Of a DNA stretch of 64,000 nt, positions 34,004 through 45,400 are shown one piece after another. The notes under the pieces were generated by a model, which saw nothing but the letters and a program-made list of their open reading frames with translations, was not told where the DNA came from and did no database searches. The position numbers and the translations under genes are program-made. Position 1 is the first letter of the stretch; every line of letters starts with the position of its first letter. Source of the DNA: Gracilinema caldarium DSM 7334 (lineage in GTDB: Bacteria > Spirochaetota > Spirochaetia > Treponematales > Breznakiellaceae); the NCBI RefSeq assembly GCF_000219725.1, contig NC_015732.1:558001-622000 (forward strand), written 5' to 3'.

Positions 34004-34924
34004 TTACTCAAGGCCTTTATTAATCGTATAAAGATATTGAGTCTCATAGATTTCAAAACCAGATCTATACAAGACCCTGGAAAAACCATCATAAAGGGAA
34101 GGCAAACTGATCTGTACATAGCGAATATCCCTATTTTTGTCTTTAATATAGTGAAGGAGCTGTATAAGTAAAGATTCAGCAAGACCAAGACCTCTATATT
34201 CGGTATAAATTTCAAGGGCTTCAATGTTAAGAAGCTCCTTATGTTGATAAGCGGAAATATAGCCTGCGAAATCTCCCCGGTTTGTTTCTGCTACAAAACT
34301 GATATCTCCAGGAAACTGCCATGTTGGGCACGATTGTCTTAATATAATATCCGGCATGGGGCCGCCCTTATTCCGTTCGAAATGAGTTTGCAATTCAACG
34401 ATACATTCATGATGAAGTTTTCGGGCCTGTTCCTCATCTTGAACTGTTCCAGGACGGAATCGGAAATCTTCCAAAATTAGGTCTTCCGTCTCCTCTGGTT
34501 CTTCTCCAATACGTTCAAGACCCCATTCTTCCCGTAGCGCATTATACCAGTCCAGGACTGCCCGTTTCATTTCTCGTTCCTTAAAAGTATACCAGAGACG
34601 CTCAATGGCTGGATGGTTCGTAAGGGTATCTTTAAAAGCACGAAACACTCCTCGGCCTCGATCTAAGGCATTAGCCAGCTCGGTTTTCACGAGGGGATTT
34701 CGCAAAATAGTAGTGAATTTTTCCATTAATCTAAACCCGTCATTAGAGGTCCATTCAGGAATAGGGATATACCGCTCATCGTCCTCGCCGTCCCCGCCAT
34801 TTTCTTCTATTTCTTCCAAGGTAGAGATAACCCCTTCCTGGGTGTCCAAGAGAAATTCCCCATCCTGGTCTTCCATTGCAAAAAGTATTTGGTCGAGTAG
34901 TGCTTCATCTAAATCGAACTGCAT
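34004..34924 (-). CDS. GNAT-family N-acetyltransferase with acidic N-terminal domain
   Basis: This is a 306-residue protein starting at ATG 34924 (MQFDLDEALLDQ). A longer reading from TTG 34960 is rejected because that TTG is the -35 box of the promoter. Residues ~1-140 are helical and acidic. The GNAT fold is at ~155-300, with FRPGTVQDEEQARKLH at its start and LEIYTEYRGLGLAESLLIQLLHYI (the acetyl-CoA-binding V/I-x-x-x-x-R/G-x-G-x-A type motif) near 240. The substrate is unknown. It shares a divergent promoter region with eno. Confidence 0.8.
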   Translation of the reverse strand: MQFDLDEALLDQILFAMEDQDGEFLLDTQEGVISTLEEIEENGGDGEDDERYIPIPEWTSNDGFRLMEKFTTILRNPLVKTELANALDRGRGVFRAFKDTLTNHPAIERLWYTFKEREMKRAVLDWYNALREEWGLERIGEEPEETEDLILEDFRFRPGTVQDEEQARKLHHECIVELQTHFERNKGGPMPDIILRQSCPTWQFPGDISFVAETNRGDFAGYISAYQHKELLNIEALEIYTEYRGLGLAESLLIQLLHYIKDKNRDIRYVQISLPSLYDGFSRVLYRSGFEIYETQYLYTINKGLE

Positions 34925-34930
34925 CAATCT

Positions 34931-34960
34931 ATAGTAAAATTTTATAGTAGAACACGTCAA
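34931..34960 (-). promoter_or_regulatory. promoter of the GNAT gene, leaderless geometry
   Basis: On the minus strand, TTGACG (34960-34955), an 18-base spacer and TACTAT (34936-34931) end 7 nt before the ATG at 34924. There is no Shine-Dalgarno, so the transcript probably starts at the initiation codon. Confidence 0.65.
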
Positions 34961-34973
34961 GTTTTTTGAATGG

Positions 34974-35002
34974 TTGACAGAGAGGCCTACTTTCTAGACA
35001 AT
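34974..35002 (+). promoter_or_regulatory. candidate eno promoter
   Basis: A consensus TTGACA (34974-34979) lies back to back with the GNAT -35 box. The best -10 is GACAAT (34997-35002) after 17 bases, or TAGACA (34995-35000) after 15; both are weak. AAGGAG (35020-35025) gives the ribosome site for ATG 35032. Confidence 0.5.
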
Positions 35003-35019
35003 TAGAGAAACTTTTATAG

Positions 35020-36330
<1,311 letters not shown>

Positions 36331-36420
36331 CTGGTAGATGGCCCGGTAATCTGATCCTAGCCAGAAATCTGCGGGTTTTCTAGCTTTGCTGGCGAACCGG
36401 GGTCAACTGCCTGTAAGGGG

Positions 36421-36464
36421 GCGCTTCTTAAAACTGACAACGTTTTGAGAGGCGCTTTTTTTTT
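36421..36464 (+). terminator. rho-independent terminator of eno
   Basis: GCGCTTCTTAAAAC (36421-36434) pairs with GTTTTGAGAGGCGC (36442-36455), with some G-T pairs and a 7-base loop, followed by nine T's. The T run overlaps the stop codon of the convergent chromate transporter gene. Confidence 0.88.
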
Positions 36465-36993
36465 ATTTTTCCCAGAGTGATCGGATTACCGGTCCCAAAA
36501 AAGCATTACAAAAACCTGCTCCCAAAATAGCCCAAAGGCTGTTTATTTTGGTAAAAGCCCCAATATAAAAGGTGATAAGAGCAAACAGGAGCAATAAAGG
36601 ATCTGCCGAAGCCGGCCGCAGCACCCAGAGGGTCATGAGCATCATCGCGAGGCTTCCTGTTTTTAATGCCCCCTGTAGTTGTAATTGGTTCAGGGTAATC
36701 CGGCTTGCTAAAAGGGTCGTTAGGGCAATCATGATGACCGGGAAGGTAACCACCGACAGGGTAGCTAGGAGGGCAGTAAAGAATCCCCCGTGATACCAGC
36801 CCACCATGGTGGCCGCATTCAGGGCAATGGGGCCTGGGGTAGATTGGGCGATGGCGATGAGGGATCGGAAGCTTTCTTCATCAACCCAATGAGGCACGAC
36901 CGCATTTTTGATAATTCCGACGGTAGACCAGCCGCCACCAAAGGCAATAATGCCAATTTTAAAAAAGGTCCAAATTACTTCGAGGGTTTCCAT
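36463..36993 (-). CDS. chromate transporter, short-chain half (second of pair)
   Basis: This is a 176-residue membrane protein of the ChrA/CHR family. It has the FFKIGIIAFGGGWSTVGIIKNAVV start and AIAQSTPGPIALNAATMVGW (~48-67), the CHR proline-glycine motif, then four to five further hydrophobic segments. In short-chain CHR systems, two such halves encoded in tandem form one transporter. It overlaps the upstream half by 19 nt. True substrate may be chromate, sulphate or another anion. Confidence 0.88.
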   Translation of the reverse strand: METLEVIWTFFKIGIIAFGGGWSTVGIIKNAVVPHWVDEESFRSLIAIAQSTPGPIALNAATMVGWYHGGFFTALLATLSVVTFPVIMIALTTLLASRITLNQLQLQGALKTGSLAMMLMTLWVLRPASADPLLLLFALITFYIGAFTKINSLWAILGAGFCNAFLGPVIRSLWEK

Positions 36994-37550
36994 AGCCCCT
37001 CCAGAATGTACATGCTGGCAATACCTCCCAAGAGAATTGGTAGACTATAGCGGGGAAATAGAACCAAAATGATGGTCAGGACAGTTAACTCAAGGATTCG
37101 TATCAGTTGTTGCCTGCCGGTCATATCTATAAAAAGACGTTTTCCGTTTTTCCAAACCATTGCCGCGACAATACCTGGAACCACTGCACCGGCTCCTTCG
37201 AGAAATCGCTTTACTATCGGCAATGAGCCATAGATAGTAAGCAGTCTGCTTACAAGAATAATGACAAGAAAGGGGGGTAATATAACACCAAAAAAGGCAG
37301 CTGCGGCGCCCCAAAAGCCGCAGAGTCTGATACCTACGAGTAGTGAGGTTGAAAGGGCAAGGGGCCCGGGATATGCCTGGGCTTGGGCGAAAATATCATA
37401 ATAGGTTTCTTCATCCATCCAGCCTCGTTTTTCTAGGCTATTCCCGATAACTGGTATAATGACATAACCGCCACCGAGGGTAATGGTGTTAATCCATGCA
37501 AAGAGCCAAAAAAGAGAAATCGCATGAGGTTGTGAGTTGATCCGCTTCAT
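36975..37550 (-). CDS. chromate transporter, short-chain half (first of pair)
   Basis: This 191-residue CHR half starts at ATG 37550 (MKRINSQPHAISLFWLFAWINTITLGGGYVIIPV). A longer frame to 37673 would run into the upstream kinase gene and is rejected. It has the AQAYPGPLALSTSLLVGI motif (~65), parallel to the other half. The two halves have opposite predicted topology in this family. It lies 37 nt after the histidine kinase stop and may be in its operon. Confidence 0.85.
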   Translation of the reverse strand: MKRINSQPHAISLFWLFAWINTITLGGGYVIIPVIGNSLEKRGWMDEETYYDIFAQAQAYPGPLALSTSLLVGIRLCGFWGAAAAFFGVILPPFLVIILVSRLLTIYGSLPIVKRFLEGAGAVVPGIVAAMVWKNGKRLFIDMTGRQQLIRILELTVLTIILVLFPRYSLPILLGGIASMYILEGLWKPSK

Positions 37551-37587
37551 GAGAATAGATTGTCCTAAAAAGCTTATCGTATCAAGA

Positions 37588-39318
37588 CTATATAGGTGGG
37601 TGGGGAAAGTCCAGAATAAAGCGGGCTCCTTCATTATTCTCCCAGCGCAGGGTTCCACCCAGTTGTTCTGCAAGTCCTATAGCTAATTGTATCCCCAAGC
37701 CCTTCGATGTAGCAAAGGAAAAATCATCAGGGAAACCGGGCCCTGAATCACTGAATTCGAGATGGACCTGGGTCACTTGACGTGTCAAAATCAGCGTGAA
37801 TCGGGAAGGTTGTTCCGATGAAAGACCGTGTTTCAGACTGTTCATGACAAGTTCATTGAGTAAGAGTCCAAAGGTAATCGCTGTATCCACCGGGGCAAGA
37901 ATTGCTTCGGTTTGAAAATCTAATGAGATGGGAAAATTCGTCCCTTTAATATTGATAAGCAGTCCAATAATTTCACGGGCATACATCGCTAAATCGATAC
38001 AACCCTGGGTTGTTGTTTCATAGAGCATTTGGTGAACCAATGACATGGAGGTAATGCGGCTTTCAATGGCTTCCTTGAAGGCTTCTATATTCTCACAATT
38101 GACACTTTCCAGATTGATAAGGCTTTGTATGAGCTGAAAATCATTTTTTACCCGGTGGTGTACTTCTTTTATGAGCAGTGTTTTTTCCTGAATTGCCTTC
38201 TGCAAGGCTGTATCATATTCCTGCTGTTTACGGTTTTGATCTTGCAGCGTTGTGTACATTGAATAGAGTGCCTTCTGAATAATTCCCAAGTCTTTGGTAG
38301 GATCTGGTTCAATTTTCGGAAATGTTTCCTGTTCATGGCTAATAAACCTTGTAAAATCGATAAGGGCAGAAAGTCTATGACCAAAGAGGCTTTTATAACT
38401 AAGCCGGGTAAGCAGAATAGCCAATCCCATAGTACCAAGAATTAAGGCTAATTCCTGATACAGGATAGGTAGCACTCTGTCCATGATAACCTGATAAGGA
38501 ATACCGTATACCACATACATATAGGGTTGTTCATCAGGGACTAGTTTTAATTTTGCATAGGCATAGAAGCGTTTTATCCCATCGGAACCGCTCATTAAAA
38601 ACACATCCCGTTCTTTACCTTGCAGCATTCGTTCCCATACTTCATATTTTATTGGTTTTCCAAGAGGGTTTGTTGCACTGGGGGGATAATAGAAAAGCCG
38701 GGTCCCATAGCGATCCACAATTCCCAAGACGGTATCTTTTGAAATGGTAAGCTCCTTGATATAGGTTTCATATGAACTGAGTTTGTAGGTTGCAGCGATA
38801 GCTCCAATCAATGCTCCCTGTTCTGAAATGATTGGATATGCATAGGAAAATGATGGGGTGTTTTCTACCAGTCCAACGATATAGGAGCCGGGGGAAAAGC
38901 GGGCATTTCGCAGGACTGCTTCGATATGAGGCCGCCCTTTCAGACTTACTCCCGGTTCAAGCCTCGAAGAAGCCATTATTACTCCTTGTGCATTGAGGGC
39001 GGTAAAATTTAAATATGCATTATTCTGAGCGTGTATGTTTTGTAGTATGGGCTTCATGGCAATGGTATTGAGCTCTTTAAATTCTGGGAGGGCCGCCAAT
39101 GTGGCTAGCATTTGGCGGGTAGATTCGGTGATGCTGTACTGAAATTGGGCAATACTATTGGCCTGGTTCAGGGCTTCTTGGGCTGTAATCGTTTCCCACT
39201 GATGAGCTCGTTTGTTCTCGGAAATACTAATAATGATAAGGGCTGGAATAAGTGATATGAGGACGATATAGTACTGCGCTTTCTGTATGGAGATAAAAAT
39301 CCCCTTTCTACTTTTCAT
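37588..39318 (-). CDS. sensor histidine kinase (dCache, HisKA_2, HATPase)
   Basis: This is a 576-residue kinase from ATG 39318, with AAAGGA 4 nt upstream; a GTG at 39342 is less likely. Order: N-terminal membrane helix (~12-30), an extracytoplasmic ~240-residue Cache-like sensor (ending ...EQPYMYVVYGIPYQVI), a second helix (~285-305), a linker, HisKA_2 with the phosphoacceptor in KEVHHRVKNDFQLIQSLINLE (~385), and an HATPase with GLLLNELVMNSLKHG (N box) and SDSGPGFPDDF (G1). No response regulator is adjacent, so its partner is elsewhere. The chromate transporter genes follow directly. Confidence 0.9.
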   Translation of the reverse strand: MKSRKGIFISIQKAQYYIVLISLIPALIIISISENKRAHQWETITAQEALNQANSIAQFQYSITESTRQMLATLAALPEFKELNTIAMKPILQNIHAQNNAYLNFTALNAQGVIMASSRLEPGVSLKGRPHIEAVLRNARFSPGSYIVGLVENTPSFSYAYPIISEQGALIGAIAATYKLSSYETYIKELTISKDTVLGIVDRYGTRLFYYPPSATNPLGKPIKYEVWERMLQGKERDVFLMSGSDGIKRFYAYAKLKLVPDEQPYMYVVYGIPYQVIMDRVLPILYQELALILGTMGLAILLTRLSYKSLFGHRLSALIDFTRFISHEQETFPKIEPDPTKDLGIIQKALYSMYTTLQDQNRKQQEYDTALQKAIQEKTLLIKEVHHRVKNDFQLIQSLINLESVNCENIEAFKEAIESRITSMSLVHQMLYETTTQGCIDLAMYAREIIGLLINIKGTNFPISLDFQTEAILAPVDTAITFGLLLNELVMNSLKHGLSSEQPSRFTLILTRQVTQVHLEFSDSGPGFPDDFSFATSKGLGIQLAIGLAEQLGGTLRWENNEGARFILDFPHPPI

Positions 39319-39362
39319 CGTTTCCTTTAATTCTAAGGGCACAGCCTCAAAAAGTCCAATAA

Positions 39363-39392
39363 TTGCATAAGTGCTTCATTATATAGTACAGT
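39363..39392 (+). promoter_or_regulatory. candidate promoter of menA-like gene, leaderless geometry
   Basis: TTGCAT (39363-39368), an 18-base spacer and TACAGT (39387-39392) end 7 nt before the ATG at 39399. There is no Shine-Dalgarno before the ATG. Confidence 0.5.
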
Positions 39393-39398
39393 ACTATT

Positions 39399-40301
39399 AT
39401 GACCTTTACACAATTTTCTGGAATCGTGGAATTACGTACTAAGATTGTTAGTTTATCAACCTACATTATTAGTTTACTTTATAGCATCTATGTGGCTGGA
39501 ACCGTATCACCCCTTTTAGCTGTTCTGGTACTGACTGCAGCTCTGGCGGTCGACATGGGCACCACCGGTTTTAACAGTTATTTTGACTGGTACCGCAATG
39601 TGGATGACCCCCGGTTTAATCGGGAATCGGCTAAGGTTATTATACATGAAGGGGTTTCCCCTGGCTCAGCCCTGCTGGTCAGTATCCTTTGTTATGTGGT
39701 TGCTTGTATGTTGGGGGGTATCATTATCTTAATGACTGGCCCTCTGGTCCTGATTTTAGGATCCCTGTCCTTACTGGTAGGTTTTTTTTATAGCGGTGGA
39801 AGCCGGCCTATTTCATCAACCCCCTGGGGAGAACTCTTTGCTGGTGGCTTTTTAGGATTTGTGTTTTTTATTATTAACTATTATATTTTAACAGGGCGAT
39901 TGGACCAGCCAGCCCTTCTGGTAGCCATTCCCCAAAGCCTTGCCATAGCAGCGATTCTTTCAGTCAATAATGCCTGTGATATGGTTGGGGATCGGGCGGC
40001 AGGTCGTAGGACCATGGCCATAGTGCTCGGAGTAAAGGGAGCCCAATTGTTAGTGTATATTGAAGGGCTTGTAGGATTACTAATGCTGGCCTTTTTAGCC
40101 TACCGCAATATTCTTCCGCAGCTTTCGTTGTACTTAACACTGCCAGCCCTCATTTTAATACTTACGGAATATGCAAAGATGCATCAGCGGGGGTATTCTC
40201 ATGATACCAAAGGCCCCAACATGCAAAGCATTTCCAAGATATTTATCCTCCAGAGCCTGGTTTATATTGGAGGACTCCTTGAGGCAATACTCTTTGTGTA
40301 A
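39399..40301 (+). CDS. menA: UbiA-family prenyltransferase (MenA-like)
   Basis: This is a 300-residue protein with about nine membrane helices. The two Asp motifs of UbiA prenyltransferases are present: NSYFDWYRNVDDPRFN (~59-74) and NNACDMVGDRAAGRRT (~190-205). The spacing of the first motif fits 1,4-dihydroxy-2-naphthoate octaprenyltransferase (MenA), which makes demethylmenaquinone. No other menaquinone gene is in the window, so the precise acceptor is uncertain. It is flanked by two histidine kinase genes, one on each strand. Confidence 0.85.
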   Translation: MTFTQFSGIVELRTKIVSLSTYIISLLYSIYVAGTVSPLLAVLVLTAALAVDMGTTGFNSYFDWYRNVDDPRFNRESAKVIIHEGVSPGSALLVSILCYVVACMLGGIIILMTGPLVLILGSLSLLVGFFYSGGSRPISSTPWGELFAGGFLGFVFFIINYYILTGRLDQPALLVAIPQSLAIAAILSVNNACDMVGDRAAGRRTMAIVLGVKGAQLLVYIEGLVGLLMLAFLAYRNILPQLSLYLTLPALILILTEYAKMHQRGYSHDTKGPNMQSISKIFILQSLVYIGGLLEAILFV

Positions 40302-40354
40302 TTCCCTTTAAGGTGCCTTTACAGATTCATACTCCAGTTCTATAGCCTTAGTTT

Positions 40355-40383
40355 TTGCTTTTTTCTCAATTCTGGTGTAGAGT
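40355..40383 (+). promoter_or_regulatory. candidate promoter of the SBP-type kinase gene
   Basis: TTGCTT (40355-40360), a 17-base spacer and TAGAGT (40378-40383) precede the ATG at 40390. TAAGGA lies close to the start, so spacing is tight; moderate support only. Confidence 0.35.
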
Positions 40384-40389
40384 AAGGAT

Positions 40390-42288
40390 ATGCGAAATAT
40401 CCGGTTCCTTGCGGTTTGGGGCCTTCTCTTTATAGTGGTACCCCTTTTTCCGCAAGATGATATAAAAAAAGAAAAACCAATTTTACAAATCCGTGTAGTC
40501 TGCGACGATAACTATCCGCCCTATGTGTTCCGTGACGAAACGGGAGCCATTCAGGGAATTATTCCTGAACAATGGCAGGCCTGGTCTTCTGTTACAGGTA
40601 TTAAGGTTCAGTTCGATGCGATGGACTGGGCTAATGCCCAGGAAGAGATGAAGGCTGGCCGGGCCGATGTTATTGATTCTATGTTTAGGACCCCTGAACG
40701 GGAACGGATCTATGATTTTCTTGCCCCCTATGCGGATGTTTCGGTCTCGGTCTATTTTAATAAAAGCATTTCTGGCATTGCGAAGATACAGGATCTCAAA
40801 GGGTTCCGTATCGCTGTTAAGGAGGGAGATGCGGCGATCGAAGTTCTTAAAGAGAAGGGGCTACAAGATTTTCTATATTTTCCCAGCTATGAAACAATCA
40901 TTCGATCTGCAAAGAACCATGAGATGCGAGTTTTTTGTATTGATGAACCTCCGGCAGAATATTTTTTATATAAATATGGGCTGGATCAGGATTTCCGCAA
41001 AGCCTTTTCTTTATACAGCGGCCGTTTCCACCGGGCTGTTCTGAAAGAGCGAAAGCCCCTGCCCGATGGGCGGGACCTCTATAAGGTGTTACTTGATGGG
41101 TTTTCAGCAATCCCTCCGTCAGTATTTACAGAAATTAATGATCGCTGGATGGGTCAGCCGATAAGCCGAACCATTAATTGGGTGCCCTTTCTTATTGTGC
41201 TTGCTATAGCTTTGGGTGTCGTGGTTATCCTGTCCCTCTTTATTCTAGCCCTGCGCCTGGAAGTAGCCCGCCGAACCGCTGAGCTTATCCAGAAAAACAG
41301 AGCCCTCCTGGCCAGCGAACGGAAAAACCGGGCCTTTATCAGCGCTCTTCCGGACCTGTTCCTGATTTTTGACCGGGAAGGCCGGTATATCGAAATTAAA
41401 ACCTCGAACCCAGGGATTCTTATAAAACAGGAAAGCGCGCTTTTGGGTAGTACCATCTCCGATGTCGGCCTGCCGGAATCAATCGTCTCAGCGATGAAAG
41501 CCGCCATAGCCAGGGCTCTGGACACAAAGGATGTGGTGGTTATTGAATATGAGCTGGAGGTGATTGAAGGCCGCCGCTTTTTTGAAGCCCGTATTGTCCG
41601 GCTTGCCGCTGATACTGATCTGGTTCTTTTTATTGTCCGGGATATCACTCAAGAACACCTGATAAAAAAACAACTGGCCCAATCCCTGCGGGAAAAGGAA
41701 ACCCTCCTTAAAGAAATCCACCACCGGGTAAAAAACAACCTCCAGGTGGTTTCGAGCCTCATTCAACTGCAGGCCAGTGCGCTCAGCAATGAGCAGGACC
41801 AGGCGTTGCTGGAAGAAACCCAGCAACGGATCAGAACCATGGCTCAGGTACATGAGCTCTTATATCGGTCAGAAAGTCTTTCATCAATAGAAATGAAAAC
41901 CTATTTTGAACATTTACTAGATGAACTATCTACGGCCTTTTATGAAATCCGGCTCCATGTAGCTATCTCCATGGATCTAGACCCGATGGAAGTGAGCCTG
42001 GATATAGCCACGCCCCTGGGCCTTATTTTTAATGAAGCGGTTACCAATGCTTTTAAATATGCCTATGCAGACAGGGACAAGGGTCAGCTTCGCATCAGCC
42101 TGAAACGACTCAGGGATGGACAACGGCAATTCATCATTGCCGATGACGGTCCGGGACTTCCCGAAAACTGGCAGGAAAGGGCTCAAAAATCATTGGGCTT
42201 TACCCTGATAGAAACCCTGGTTCAGCAAATCAAAGGCTGTCTGGATGTTCAAAACGGTCCTGGTACGACCCTGAAGATAACCTTTTAG
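40390..42288 (+). CDS. hybrid-input histidine kinase (SBP_bac_3, PAS, HisKA_2)
   Basis: This is a 632-residue protein. Signal sequence (~1-20); a periplasmic solute-binding domain of the SBP_bac_3 type (~32-255: RVVCDDNYPPYVFRDETGAIQG, then FDAMDWANAQEEMKAGRADVID); a membrane helix (~262-286); a short coiled coil; a PAS domain (~315-420); HisKA_2 with the phosphoacceptor in KEIHHRVKNNLQVVSSLIQLQ (~438); and an HATPase (GLIFNEAVTNAFKYA, ADDGPGLPENW). It should sense a small solute directly in the periplasm. No response regulator is adjacent. Confidence 0.92.
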   Translation: MRNIRFLAVWGLLFIVVPLFPQDDIKKEKPILQIRVVCDDNYPPYVFRDETGAIQGIIPEQWQAWSSVTGIKVQFDAMDWANAQEEMKAGRADVIDSMFRTPERERIYDFLAPYADVSVSVYFNKSISGIAKIQDLKGFRIAVKEGDAAIEVLKEKGLQDFLYFPSYETIIRSAKNHEMRVFCIDEPPAEYFLYKYGLDQDFRKAFSLYSGRFHRAVLKERKPLPDGRDLYKVLLDGFSAIPPSVFTEINDRWMGQPISRTINWVPFLIVLAIALGVVVILSLFILALRLEVARRTAELIQKNRALLASERKNRAFISALPDLFLIFDREGRYIEIKTSNPGILIKQESALLGSTISDVGLPESIVSAMKAAIARALDTKDVVVIEYELEVIEGRRFFEARIVRLAADTDLVLFIVRDITQEHLIKKQLAQSLREKETLLKEIHHRVKNNLQVVSSLIQLQASALSNEQDQALLEETQQRIRTMAQVHELLYRSESLSSIEMKTYFEHLLDELSTAFYEIRLHVAISMDLDPMEVSLDIATPLGLIFNEAVTNAFKYAYADRDKGQLRISLKRLRDGQRQFIIADDGPGLPENWQERAQKSLGFTLIETLVQQIKGCLDVQNGPGTTLKITF

Positions 42289-42341
42289 AGTGCGATGCTT
42301 TCTGATTGTTTACAGTACCGCGGTATATCCCTTTACCTCTA

Positions 42342-42370
42342 TTGATACAAATAGTGCGCTTTGTTACTAT
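42342..42370 (+). promoter_or_regulatory. promoter of the acyl-CoA dehydratase activase gene
   Basis: TTGATA (42342-42347), a 17-base spacer and TACTAT (42365-42370) precede a ~65-base leader and the ATG at 42443. CGAGG at 42432-42436 is the likely ribosome site. The leader shows no clear riboswitch. Confidence 0.65.
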
Positions 42371-42442
42371 AGTTTTACATATAAAGCGATAGCTGTGATC
42401 TAAAAAGGCTCAGCTGCCGCTATAAATAAAACGAGGTCTACT

Positions 42443-45400
42443 ATGCGCTCACTCGGAATCAACATCGGTTCGACAAGCCTGAAAATGGTTCTTGCTGAAA
42501 ATAATATACCCCTTTGGACTGCATCGCTCCCCCATGAAGGGGATTTTAACGCGGTGGTTCATAAACTGCTCGCGGAAGGCCGTATCTCAGAGGGAACCCC
42601 TGCATTGGTTACCGGTAACGAAGGTCGCTTTATGTTCAGCGTAGCCGGTACCCTGGAACCCCTCTGTGTAGAGGCGGCCCTTAAGGCCCTGAATCTGAAA
42701 CCCGATGCGGTGGTTAGCATGGGCGGTGAAGACCTGGTGGTCTACCGCATGAATGAACAGGGCAAAATCATCAATAACTTTTCCGGCAGTAAGTGCGCCT
42801 CCGGTACCGGTGAATTCTTAAAACAACAGCTCGGCCGGATGAACATGACCCTGCAGGATATCGATAAGGTGCCCGACACCGCCAAGGTCCTTTCCCTTTC
42901 CTCCCGGTGTTCCGTATTTATGAAGAGCGACTGTACCCACCGGCTGAATAAGCGGGAAGCCACCAAAGAGGACATTGTGCTGTCCCTGTCGGACGTCATG
43001 GCGGTTAAGGTTATAGACTTCTTAAAGCGGGCAAAAATTCAGTCCGGCAAGGTTGTCCTGGTGGGCGGGGTTACCCTGAACCGGCACATCATCCGCTTTA
43101 TTAAGGAAAAGGCTCCGAATATCGAATTCATTATTCCCCCCGTCGCACCGGTCTTCGAAGCCTTTGGTGCTGCGGTTCTTGCCGCTACCGAAGGAAGTCC
43201 CCTGCCACAGGCGGATAAGCTCCTCCGCTCCAATACGATCCGCTTCGGTACCCTGGGAAATCTCAATAACTGGAAGGACAAGGTCAAGTTCTTTGAAAAA
43301 AGCGAAGGCAAGGTTCAGCCGAACCGGCCCTATATCCTCGGTGTTGATGGGGGCTCCACCACCACCAAGGCCTGTCTTGTGGATATGGAAACCGACGAAA
43401 TTGTGGCGAGCCATTATGGCCGCACCCACGGCGACCCGGTAAAGGCCTTAAAGGAATGCCTTAAGGTTATTCAGGACAAAGTTCTGGCCGATACGGGCAG
43501 CAAAAAAGTTGATATCCGCCTGGTATCGACCACCGGTTCGTCCCGGGAAATCTTGGGGGTTTTCCTGGAAACTCCCGGGGTGTACAACGAAATTATCGCC
43601 CATTCGGTGGGCACCACCTATTTTGATCCCACGGTCGAGACCATATTCGAAATCGGGGGCCAGGATGCAAAGTATGTACTTCTTAAAAACGGCGTTCCCA
43701 TCGACTATGCCATGAACGAGGCCTGCTCCGCCGGTACGGGTTCCTTCCTGGAAGAATCCGCCGCGGGAGACCTTTCCATTCACAGCGCCAAGGATATCGC
43801 CCCCATTGCCCTCATGGCCGATGCACCCCTGAAATTCGGCGAACACTGTTCTGCCTTCATTAACTCAGATATCCGAAAGGCCGTTCAGCAGGGGGCCAGC
43901 CGGGAAAACATAACCGCCGGTATTGTCTGTTCCATTGTATCAAACTACCTGAACCGGGTGGTAGGAAACCGGACCATCGGCGGTAAGATATTCCTCCAGG
44001 GCGGGGTCGCCAAAAACCAGGCGGTACCCCTCGCCTTTGCCATGATGCTCGATAAGGAAATCCTCGTTCCCCCCTCACCGGAACTGATGGGCTGTTTTGG
44101 TGTGGCCCTCCTGGCAAAGCGGAAACAGGCCGAAGGGCTCCTGTCAGAGGTTCGTATCGATATTGATGAAATCCTCTCCCGTGAAATCGGCTATGACCGG
44201 GTCTTTACCTGCAAGTCCTGTGATAACAATTGTCCCATCCAGGTCCTGAAAGTTAATGACCACTCCTACATGTTCGGCGGCCGCTGTAACAAGTATACCA
44301 ATATGCGCAAGGCCGTAAAGGATGTTCCCGTATTTGACTATGTGGCAAAACGGAATGAATTGCTCTTTACCGAATATGCACCGAAAGCGGATACCTTTGT
44401 TGCAAAGCGAAACTACACCATAGGTATTCCAAGGGCTTTCTCGGTCCACACCCTCTATCCCCTCTATTCCTGGTTCTTCCATGAATTGGGTATTAAGACC
44501 TTCCTGTCCGATGAGGTGGCCCACGAAGGGGTGGCCCGGGCAGAAAGCAGTTACTGTTTCCCCGCAGAAATTGCCCATGGGGCGGTGCAGGACTGTTTGA
44601 ACAAGGGGGCCGATTATATTCTTCTGCCCCATTTCCGGGATATGCCGAGCTACGAAGATGATGTGCACGCCAATTTCTGTCCCATAACCCAGAGTTTGCC
44701 CTATTATATCAAAAAGGCCTTCCCCGATGTGGATGAAAAACGGCTTCTGCCCCTGGTGGTGAGCTTTAAATTTGGGGACAAAAAAGCCCTGGAACTCTTT
44801 ACCACCATGACCGCTCAGCTTGGAATTGGCGAAGCTGAAACCAAAGCGGCCTTTGAAAAGGCTCTGGCAAAACAGCGGGAATACTTTGCGGCGGCTAAAA
44901 AGCTCGGTCAGGAAGCCCTGGATGAGGCCCGCAGGGCTAATCGGCCGGTGATTGCCATTCTCGGCAGGCCCTACAATGCCTTTACCGCCGAAGCCAACAT
45001 GGGTATTCCCCGTAAATTTACTACCCGGGGCTATTCGGTCATTCCCTTTGATATCCTTCCCCTGGATGAAGAGCCAAACCAGTTCCCCAACATGTATTGG
45101 TACTACGGCCAGCAGGACATGCGGGCCGCCAATATGCTCAAGGGTGAAGAGAATGTCTATGTTACCTGGATTACCAACTTCTCCTGTGCGCCGGACTCTT
45201 TCATGCTTCACTACCTTAAGTGGATCATGGGGCAGAAGCCCTTCCTGGTTCTGGAACTGGACTCCCACTCGGCCGATGCGGGTATCGATACCCGGGTCGA
45301 AGCCTTCCTGGATATTATCGACGGCTATCGGGCCAAAAAGTTCGAGATGGAAAAGGAACGCTATGATAATGGCTGGAAGTTCGAATACGGCGGCGGCGAA

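Noticed and set aside
34925-34960. Longer N-terminus of the GNAT protein from TTG 34960
   Set aside because: That TTG is part of a -35 box whose -10 lies directly before ATG 34924.
37551-37673. Longer start of the first chromate transporter half
   Set aside because: The extension overlaps the end of the kinase gene and lacks family similarity; ATG 37550 gives the normal family start.
44144-45268. 374-codon open frame on the minus strand inside the activase gene
   Set aside because: It is a shadow of the GC-rich, strongly supported plus-strand gene; it has no ribosome site and no recognisable domain.
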